Below, piece after piece: positions 57,669 through 64,000 of a stretch of DNA of 64,000 bases. The stretch covers positions 62,001 to 126,000 of the forward strand of contig JADJDM010000002.1 in assembly GCA_016702705.1 (NCBI GenBank). Reading direction: 5' to 3'. The DNA is from Bacteroidota bacterium. GTDB lineage: Bacteria > Bacteroidota > Bacteroidia > B-17B0 > Aurantibacillaceae. Made by a program: the position numbers and the translations under genes. Position 1 is the first letter of the stretch. Every line of letters begins with the position of its first letter. The notes beneath the pieces were generated by a model. It searched no databases, had not been told where the DNA came from, and worked only from the letters and a program-made list of their open reading frames with translations.

Positions 57669-58220
57669 ATGGCAACTACATCTGATATTTCAAAAGGCGC
57701 ATTTTTTCGCTATAATAATGAACTACTAAACGTGATTGATTATGATCATATAACACCCGGAAAAGGAAACGCTATCTATTCTGTAAAGTGTCGTAACGTT
57801 GAAACAGGTAAACAAAGTGAAGTTCGTTTTCGTTCGGGTGAAAAAGTTGATTTTATTCGTGTGGAAGAGCGAGAGTTGCAATATTTATATGAAGAAGGAG
57901 AGTTTTTAGTTTGTATGGATCAAGAATCGTTTGAGCAAACTCATATTCCTAAAATTATATTTCAAGATACTATTCAATATTTACAAGAAGGAATGATACT
58001 TGCGATTCGTTTTGATGAAAACGAAAAACCAATTAGTGGAAATTTACCAAAATACGCTGAGTTAGTTGTTACTTATACTGAAGAAGGTGTTAAAGGGAAA
58101 TTACTTAAGCCTGCTGAGGTTGAAGGTGGCATAACATTAAATGTTCCTTTGTTTGTTGTTATAGGTGATAAGCTTAAAATTAATATTGAGAATAACGAAT
58201 ACGTAGAAAGAGTGAAATAG
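57669..58220 (+). CDS. efp: Elongation factor P
   Basis: From ATG 57669 (MATTSDISKGAFFRYNN) the product is 183 residues, close to the usual 185-190. It relieves ribosomes stalled at polyproline. The tip loop HITPGKGNAI carries the conserved Lys; no EpmA, EarP or YmfI modification gene is nearby. The three beta-barrel domains run through SGEKVDFIRVEERELQYLY and KPAEVEGGITLNVPLFV. The frame extends 16 codons upstream, but that lies before the predicted transcript. Confidence 0.96.
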   Translation: MATTSDISKGAFFRYNNELLNVIDYDHITPGKGNAIYSVKCRNVETGKQSEVRFRSGEKVDFIRVEERELQYLYEEGEFLVCMDQESFEQTHIPKIIFQDTIQYLQEGMILAIRFDENEKPISGNLPKYAELVVTYTEEGVKGKLLKPAEVEGGITLNVPLFVVIGDKLKINIENNEYVERVK

Positions 58221-58254
58221 ATTTTACGAAAGTATTTCAATTAGTATTATAAAT

Positions 58255-58287
58255 AAAAAAACTCCCTTTAATAAAGGGAGTTTTTTT
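58255..58287. terminator. Bidirectional terminator after efp
   Basis: AAAAAACTCCCTTT pairs with AAAGGGAGTTTTTT around AAT, with A and T runs on both sides. It lies between two convergent genes. Confidence 0.85.
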
Positions 58288-58292
58288 ATGAA

Positions 58293-58742
58293 TTATTTTA
58301 CTGCTTCAGCTGTTATTGCTTCAATAGTAAAATTAATGGTGATGATGTAATGGTCTTCTTCTTGCTCTTTTGGCGGACGAGGAGGTTTTGGTCCTTTGTG
58401 ATGTTTTGGTGAGCAATGTTGTTCTTTTTCCTCATCATTAGATACAACCACAACATCTGTTCCTGTAAAATCAGTTGCAGGAGTGTATTTGTAAATACGT
58501 TCGCCACTGCTGTTTTTTCCTACTTCACTAATGCTATAGTGGGATGCTTGCGTTGTAATTTCATATTCATCATCTCTTAAGTTTTTTGGAAGGCTAAAAG
58601 TATAATCTTCATTTGCATTTAAACTTACATTTACTGTTTGTGTAATGGCAGGTTTAGGCGCAGGCATTTCCTTTTTTTTGCATGATACCATTCCGGTAAT
58701 TAATGCGCTTGCAGTTGCAAGTAATACAATTGTTTTTTTCAT
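58293..58742 (-). CDS. Lipoprotein, Bacteroidota hypothetical
   Basis: The 149-residue product has a lipoprotein signal (ALITGMVSCKKKE, Cys near residue 21), a beta-rich middle (VNVSLNANEDYTFSLPKN, TDFTGTDVVVVSN) and a His/Pro/Lys-rich stretch (SPKHHKGPKPPRPP). The pattern TxxFTGxDxVxV resembles a cadherin-like or Ig-like strand pair. Function is unknown. It converges on efp. Confidence 0.75.
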   Translation of the reverse strand: MKKTIVLLATASALITGMVSCKKKEMPAPKPAITQTVNVSLNANEDYTFSLPKNLRDDEYEITTQASHYSISEVGKNSSGERIYKYTPATDFTGTDVVVVSNDEEKEQHCSPKHHKGPKPPRPPKEQEEDHYIITINFTIEAITAEAVK

Positions 58743-58898
58743 AGTGTTTGATTTTATTTAATTGTTATTTCAAGTATAGACGATGCTTCATTCGCGCTCC
58801 CTCGCTGTTTTTACTTTATTTTGCTTAACACAATAAAATAATTAGAGTGACGTTTTGCAGCAAAAACGCGTTAGATATATGATTTGAAATATTGGAAA

Positions 58899-58930
58899 TA
58901 AAAAAACTCCTGCTGGTAAGCAGGAGTTTT
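58899..58930 (-). terminator. Terminator after the third phosphatase gene
   Basis: AAAACTCCTGCT pairs perfectly with AGCAGGAGTTTT around GGTA. On the minus strand it is followed by seven T, about 90 bases after the stop of the 59018 gene. Confidence 0.7.
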
Positions 58931-59017
58931 AAATGTGGACTCCACCGACATTTTTTCGAACTCTTTTGTGAAGGATTTTGAGATTTTAATCAAATTAATG
59001 CGTTTTTTGTCTCAATA

Positions 59018-61295
59018 TTAAACCCTCACCCCAATCAAAGTTACATCATCCACCTGTTCTAAATTACCCAACCATTCTGCAAAAGTTTTTTCAAGTAATT
59101 GCTTTTGTTCTTTCATTGGTAAGTTTGAGTTAGCAGCTAAAAGTTCTCGTAGATTTTTACTCATAAACTTCTTGCCTTTCTCTCCACCAAACTGATCTGG
59201 AAATCCATCGGTTAATGTGTATACAACATCTCCTTTTTGTAGTTCAACTTCTTGTAACGTAAACGGAATGTCTTGCCGGTCGTGCTTACCTACTGGCATT
59301 TTATCCGCTTTCACTTCAATAACTTCGCTTCTTGCTGAGCTGGCCGAAGCACGAATGATCCAAACCGGATTGTGCGCTGCTGAAACAAATAATTTCAAGT
59401 TCCTGAAATCATACACACACAAACTGCAATCCATACCATCTTTCCCCCCTTCTTCGCTGCCGTCTTTTTTCAGGCGTTCGATGATGATTTTACGGGTTGT
59501 ATTCAAAATTTCGGATGGATCCGTAATGGTTTCAATTGCTTTCTCCAAAGATGTTATGTTTAAAAGGCTCATAATAGCACCGGGCACTCCATGCCCTGTA
59601 CTATCTGCAGTTGCGAGTGCAAAGCGTCCGTTAGCTAAAGTTGCAGTCCAATAGAAGTCGCCACTTACAACATCCTTAGGTTTGAATAACACAAAATAGT
59701 CGTTGAGATTCTCATTGAGGTGCGTTTGAGTTGCCAGGAAACTTCTTTGAATTCGCTCGGCATAATTAATACTATCGGTAATTTCCTTGTGTTTTTCTTC
59801 AATGATTTCTTTTTGTGAATGTGTTTCTTTTTCTTTTTGCTCAATAATCATTTTTTGCCTTTGTGTTACTTTAAAACGACTATACATAAATCCTGCAAAC
59901 ACTACCACTAATACCAAACCGCCGAACAAAGCATATTGCTGATTTTGTTTCGCTGATATCTCTGCTTTTTGTTGTGCTAATTGTGCATTCTTAACCTCAC
60001 TTTCTTTAGCATGAGCTACACTATCAGCAGTAGCCTGTCTTTCGTATTCGTATTTTAGTTGTTGTTTGATACTGGCTTTGCGATTGCCATCGTTATTAAT
60101 ACTATCTCGCATTAGAGTGTAGAGCTTGTAGTTCTCCAAGGCTAATTTGTAGTTGCCAATGGCATTGTAGGTATTACTAAGAGTTATAGCTGAATTTCTG
60201 ATTTCAAATGGATAACCCAATTCCTTACTTACTTTCATTGACCTTGTAGTAAACTCAATTGCCTTATTGTAATTCTTTTGTTTAAGATAAACACTTCCAA
60301 CATTGCTTAATGCAAGGGCAAGTCCCTTATTATCGCCTAAATCTTCTCTTATTCTTAAACTTTTGTGATAATACTCCAATGCTTTGGAGTAATCACCTTG
60401 ATAGTCGTAAACAAGCCCAATGTTGTTAAATGAATAGGCGATTCCATCTTTATTTCCGATTTCTTCATATATTTTTAAACTCCTACCAAAGTACTCAAGT
60501 TGTTTTGTAATATCTGATTGACCATGGTAAACACCTCCAATATTGTTTAATGATTGGGCGACTCCTTTCTTATCGCCCATCTCTTCCCGAATCTTTAGAC
60601 TTCTTTTATAATACTCTAATGCCTTAGGAGAATCACCTTGAAGATGGAAAATATATCCTAAATTAACTAATGTATTAGCAATGGTTTCTTTATCTCCAAT
60701 CTCTTCCGAAACTTTTAAACTCCTGTAAAAATACTTAAAGGTCTGGTCGATAATGCCCAAATTTTGGTAAGCAAGCCCAATGTCGTTTAATGACTTGGCG
60801 ATTGCTATTTGATCACCGATCTCTTCCTGCGCCTTTAAACTTTTGCCAAGATACTCTAGGGCCTTGTTGGCTTCACTTTGATTTAGATATATATTCGCAA
60901 TATGGTAAGATGACACAGAGATTCCTTTTTTATCCAAAATCTCTTCACTGATCTTTAGACTCTTTTCTAAGTAATCTAATGCCTTAGGCATATTTGTTTG
61001 CTGCCAAGCCAAATATCCGAAACCATACAAGGCAGCGGCTAAATTTTTCTGATAGAATCTATATTCAGGATTACTCCGGCTTGTTGTTTTGATTTTTGAT
61101 TCCGAAAGTTTAAAAAGTTCTGCGCTGTACTTTGGCCATTCTTCATCAGAAGCAGTTTCAGAAAGCGCATTTAAAATATTACATCGCACGGTATCATGCT
61201 TGGCATTTTTTAATGCTAGCTTTAAGGAATCCATATTCTGCGATATGGATGTTAGCGAAACAAAAAAACAAAGTGAATAAAAAGAAATTTCTCAT
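59018..61295 (-). CDS. TPR-transmembrane-PP2C (SpoIIE-type) phosphatase (start frame-corrected)
   Basis: The third paralogue, about 755 residues. The main frame starts at ATG 61234 without an export signal, but an ATG at 61295 opens MRNFFLFTLFF in another frame; deleting one base from the seven-A run at 61262-61268 joins it to VSLTSISQNMDSLK, a normal signal peptide. The extracytoplasmic part holds about nine 40-residue TPRs (ALEYYKRSLKIREEMGDKKG type), followed by a membrane helix near residue 450 and a PP2C domain with GDFYW, DSTGHGVPGA and TDGFPDQFGG. DSTGHG replaces the DCTGHG of its paralogues. It has its own terminator. Confidence 0.88.
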
Positions 61296-61484
61296 GTTCA
61301 AAGTGAAAGCGTTTAGTGATGCAATTTAAATAATATTATTTGTATTCAGCAACGAATATTATATATAACTTCTTTAAATAAATCTAAGATTCCCGATTTT
61401 TAGCCGAACCATTGTTCAACGAAATATACTGATTCCGATTAAGGTTTTCAAAATCAAACTTTAGGATAAGACCTGGGGTAAAAC

Positions 61485-61515
61485 AAAAAAGTCCCGCCAA
61501 AGGCGGGACTTTTTT
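61485..61515. terminator. Strong bidirectional hairpin
   Basis: AAAAAAGTCCCGCC pairs with GGCGGGACTTTTTT around AAA. It is terminator-like on both strands, but no gene ends close to it. Confidence 0.65.
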
Positions 61516-61595
61516 GTTTGCACAGCTTCTCGGTGAAAGCAATATTAATATTAGAGATTATTGCATACGCAATGTTCAGTCCTTTCCAAGAGTCA

Positions 61596-61706
61596 AAATG
61601 AAAACCTGGATTTGCTTCGCAAATCGTTTTTTTAGTTTTCATGCTTTTGCAAATGCATTCGCAACGCATTCAAACTAAAAAAACCGCCATAGGAACGTTT
61701 TCATTT
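61596..61706. repeat. Nested inverted-repeat element
   Basis: Outer arms AAATGAAAAC (61596-61605) and GTTTTCATTT (61697-61706); inner arms GTTTTTTTAGTTT (61626-61638) and AAACTAAAAAAAC (61672-61684); a hairpin GATTTGC-TTC-GCAAATC (61609-61625) between the left arms; and a near-palindrome TTGCAAATGCATTCGCAA (61647-61664) in the centre. All arms are perfect. It could be a structured RNA, a small MITE-like remnant or a protein-binding nest. Confidence 0.55.
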
Positions 61707-61779
61707 ATCGTGGACTTAGACGAAATATTTTCGAACTTATTTCTAGAAGATTTGAATAAATTGGTATCGATTTTTAAAA

Positions 61780-61818
61780 TTTTAAAAAACGCAAATTCGC
61801 AATAAGTTGCGAATTTGC
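61780..61818 (-). terminator. Terminator of tmRNA
   Basis: A perfect 12-bp stem, GCAAATTCGCAA (61791-61802) and TTGCGAATTTGC (61807-61818), loop TAAG. It starts 5 bases after the tmRNA 3' end and is followed on the minus strand by a T run. Confidence 0.85.
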
Positions 61819-61822
61819 GATG

Positions 61823-62187
61823 TGGACCCGGAGAGATTCGAACTCTCGTCCAAACAAGGAATAAAAATGCTTTCTACATGTTTAAAGTAAATTTAGTTTT
61901 CGATCTGTTTCAGGCATTTACTTAAACCAAAAACAGACTTAGATGCTAATATTGTTTTAGATAACATCATCACTAAAACAATTTGCTAATTTATGATGCA
62001 AAATTCCTGTCGCTAAGCAAAGACGCTACAGGGGTTGCAAAGGTTGGTTAGTCTTGGACTAAGCAGCCATAGCGTAAGAATTCTCTTCGCCAGATAAAAT
62101 TTTGAGATTTAGATTTAAAGTGCTCCGTTCCCAATACACTACATGCTTACACTCCTACTGCTCTCGCTGTCAAAACCGGGCGGGCCC
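61823..62187 (-). ncRNA. ssrA: Transfer-messenger RNA
   Basis: The 365-nt RNA rescues stalled ribosomes. The 5' end GGGCCCG pairs with CGGGTCC near the 3' end (one G-T pair), followed by discriminator A; CCA is not encoded. The T arm is GAGAGTTCGAATCTC, and the 5' side has the CCGGTTTTGACAG block. The tag frame at 62091-62059 codes GEENSYAMAA followed by TAG, which matches the AMAA/ALAA ends of known tags. A perfect terminator hairpin follows. Confidence 0.95.
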
Positions 62188-62457
62188 ATTGTTTTAATTG
62201 AGAATGAAGAATTAAAAATGAAGAATTGAATTGCTACATGTTTAATTATTCAGTAAGGCTCAAAGAACTAAGGCAAAGATAAGCATAAAATGAGCGGATT
62301 GTTACATCCTTCACATAATTTATAATATCAATGTGATTCGGGTTTTGTGGCAGCAAAATGCGAATCTTACAGTGATATATGCCGATTGAATGAATGTTTT
62401 GTCCAATGCAATTGGGCAATTACATGAATCACATCGGTATAATTTGTATTTTTGCAC

Positions 62458-62886
62458 ATGGATTATTCTCAGTTTAAACACCAGATACCAATACAAATTC
62501 GTTTTGTTGATATTGATGCTTTTGGGCATGTAAATAACGCTGTTTTTGCTTCGTATTACGAAATGGCGCGCGTAGCTTATTTTGATCAAGTGCTTGGTGA
62601 GCGCGTTAATTGGAACCAAACAGGAATGATATTGGCAAAAAACATTTTGGAATATCGTTTCCCTATTTTTTTAAGAGATAAAATAAAATGCTATAGCTCG
62701 GTTGTGCAATTAGGAAACAAAAGTTTTGAAATTCATAATACCTTAGCTAGAGTTGATAAGGATGGCGAAACACTAGTAGCATTTGCAATTGGTACCTTAG
62801 TATGTTATAATTACGAAATAAAAGAAACAATTGAAATTCCCGAAAATTGGCGCAAGTGTTTGATGGAGTTCGAAGGTTTAAAATAA
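62458..62886 (+). CDS. Acyl-CoA thioesterase, hotdog fold (4HBT-like)
   Basis: From ATG 62458 (MDYSQFKHQIP) the product is 142 residues. It has the 4-hydroxybenzoyl-CoA thioesterase motif VDIDAFGHVNNAVFASYYEMARVAYF (about 19-44), with the catalytic Asp before GHVNN. It hydrolyses acyl-CoA or acyl-ACP thioesters; the acyl group is unknown. A TATTTTTG at 62447-62454 ends 3 bases before the ATG, so a very short or absent leader is possible, as with the GNAT gene. Its stop abuts the stop of the convergent asnB gene. Confidence 0.9.
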   Translation: MDYSQFKHQIPIQIRFVDIDAFGHVNNAVFASYYEMARVAYFDQVLGERVNWNQTGMILAKNILEYRFPIFLRDKIKCYSSVVQLGNKSFEIHNTLARVDKDGETLVAFAIGTLVCYNYEIKETIEIPENWRKCLMEFEGLK

Positions 62887-64000
62887 TTATTTCATTTGGA
62901 AAACATCTTTCCAAACTGCATAGGTTAAAGCTTTAAATAAAACTGTTTTTTCTCCGCTTCCTTCAGTTAGCTTATCAAGGTTTTTAATGATTTTGTTTTT
63001 ATCAATAAAATCATCATTTAATCCTTCTAGTATTTCTAACACTTTTGCTTTGTTGCTTTGCAACCATTTATTATTGGGAGTAACATATCCCATTTTATCT
63101 TTACGATTATAAATGTTTGTTGGAATGTTTTCTTTTACAGCCTCTCTTAATAAAGATTTAGTTATTCCATTATGCATTTTATAAGAACTAGCAATTGAAA
63201 ATGTGTTTTCAACTAAATGAATATCATCTGCAAATGGAGTTCGTGATTCAACCGAATGCCACATGCCGCAACGGTCTTCACACTTTAAGTATAATTTTAA
63301 TCTTGAATTAATAAACTCTGCTTGCAAAGCTTCGTTAAGGGTATTAAAATTTTTTGTTTTGTCTTTCGTTTCAAATTGGCCCGCTATATTTTTTGAGAGA
63401 TATGCTTCAGGATTTGATTTTAGTTTTCTTACTTGATGCAGTAAGCCCGAGTTTTTTTTTCTTAGCGTTTTCTTTTATCCAATGTTTTGCTGTTTCGGAT
63501 AATTCGCCACGTTTTTTTAATTCGGCTATAGCGGCTTTGTATCCAAGGTTTGCAGCAAACTCATTCCAGTAATTTGCAAAGTAGGGTAGGTAGCCTGCAA
63601 ATAACTCGTCTCCACCTTGCCCATCAAGCACAACTTTTACTCCATGCTTTCTACTTAATTCCATTACTTTAAACTGCGCATAAGTACTAGTGCTCCACAA
63701 TGGAATATCCTGACTGTAAACTAAATCCTTTAATTCAGTAAATAATCCTTCACTAGTAGGAGTACAAGTATGCCAAGCAGAATTAGTAGCGTCAACAACT
63801 TCTTTTGCCCATTTACTTTCATCTATACTTTCATTTGGGAAAGTTGCAGTAAACAAATGTATTGGCTCTTTACTTGAATTTAGTTTGTTCATAGTGCCTG
63901 TAATAGCACTGCTATCAATGCCTCCGCTTAAGCAAGATCCTACTGCAACATCCGAGCGTAAGCGCAAACGAATGGCATCGTTAAAAAGTGTTGTTGTTTT
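62887..64000 (-). CDS. asnB: Asparagine synthetase (glutamine-hydrolysing), C-terminal part (partial, frame-corrected)
   Basis: The synthetase domain is present and the glutaminase domain lies beyond the right edge. LRSDVAVGSCLSGGIDSSAI is the pyrophosphate loop, followed by DGQGGDELFAGYLPYF. An extra A in the nine-base run at 63452-63460 breaks the frame; removing it restores KKKNSGLLHQVRKLKSNPEAYL. Later blocks EDRCGMWHSVESRTPFADD and NRKDKMGYVTPNN are typical. The enzyme makes asparagine from aspartate with ATP and glutamine. Because some relatives serve in polysaccharide or antibiotic pathways, the gene symbol is not certain without the N-terminal half. Confidence 0.85.

Larger units (their letters stand above)
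61296..61790. other. Gene-free interval between phosphatase and tmRNA
   Basis: The interval of about 500 bases has no convincing gene. It contains a strong hairpin with A and T runs on both sides at 61485-61515 and a 111-base nest of inverted repeats at 61596-61706; both are listed separately. Confidence 0.6.

Noticed and set aside
58931..58975. GTGGACTCC and TTCGAACTC words resembling a tRNA or tmRNA 3' end
   Set aside because: The T arm and acceptor do not pair and no anticodon arm can be built; at most a remnant, and the match may be chance.
61454..61669. Minus-strand open frame of 71 codons
   Set aside because: It runs through the terminator-like hairpin at 61485-61515 and part of the nested inverted repeats, and has no promoter or recognisable domain.
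62205..62232. Direct repeat of AATGAAGAATT upstream of tmRNA
   Set aside because: Short AT-rich duplication of a kind common in this sequence; no clear promoter or mobile-element role.

Overview
The window is a chromosomal segment of a Bacteroidota bacterium, most likely a free-living member near the Flavobacteriia, Sphingobacteriia or Chitinophagia. The evidence is an AT-rich base composition, two kinds of type IX secretion (T9SS) C-terminal sorting domains, OmpA proteins with PD40 repeats, a thioester alpha-2-macroglobulin, the lineage-typical dihydroorotase motif, Bacteroidota-like SRP RNA and tmRNA, and many promoters of the Bacteroidota form (TTG, about 19-20 bases, TAnnTTTG) in place of the sigma-70 form. 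No prophage, insertion sequence, CRISPR array or tRNA gene was found.

Layout. 1-4.6 kb: end of a parvulin-type isomerase, catalase, an FMN reductase, a small His-rich protein, a Crp/Fnr-family regulator and a conserved Rossmann-like protein. An FNR-like palindrome lies between the last two. 4.6-12 kb: a secreted protein and two TPR-transmembrane-PP2C phosphatases on either side of formate-tetrahydrofolate ligase. 12-20.3 kb: a TPM-domain protein, a pseudouridine synthase with a long charged repeat tail, lysS, two lipoproteins and a T9SS adhesin with 153-bp tandem repeats. 20.3-30 kb: alpha-2-macroglobulin, a YqaE/Pmp3-type lipoprotein, a DinB-like protein and dxs. 30-31.1 kb: a scrambled stretch leading into a T9SS cargo C-terminus. 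31.1-34.2 kb: an OmpA/PD40 protein and tryptophan 2,3-dioxygenase. 34.3-38.8 kb: a TetR regulator divergent from a damaged type I secretion operon (ABC, HlyD, TolC). 38.8-48.3 kb: a second OmpA/PD40 protein, an AlkC-like glycosylase, comB, a regulatory-domain protein, gcvT and a large PKD/T9SS type B protein. 48.4-54 kb: 3-hydroxyanthranilate dioxygenase, small secreted proteins, SRP RNA, and a pyrimidine cluster (pyrC divergent from pyrR-pyrB). 54-64 kb: a GNAT protein, a membrane protein, a SulP transporter, EF-P, a lipoprotein, a third TPR-PP2C phosphatase, tmRNA, a thioesterase and the C-terminal part of asparagine synthetase.

Functional threads are cell-surface and T9SS biology (two sorting-domain types, OmpA/PD40 scaffolds), one-carbon metabolism (fhs, gcvT), the kynurenine route (TDO and HAAO), pyrimidine synthesis, peroxide defence, and translation or quality control (lysS, efp, SRP RNA, tmRNA, RluB-like enzyme).

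Caution: at least nine genes need a frame correction. Most need one base in a homopolymer or a tandem repeat, which suggests residual sequencing or assembly error. The type I secretion operon differs: it has two in-frame TAA codons and no nucleotide-binding domain, which looks more like real decay. Boundaries marked as corrected should be checked against reads.
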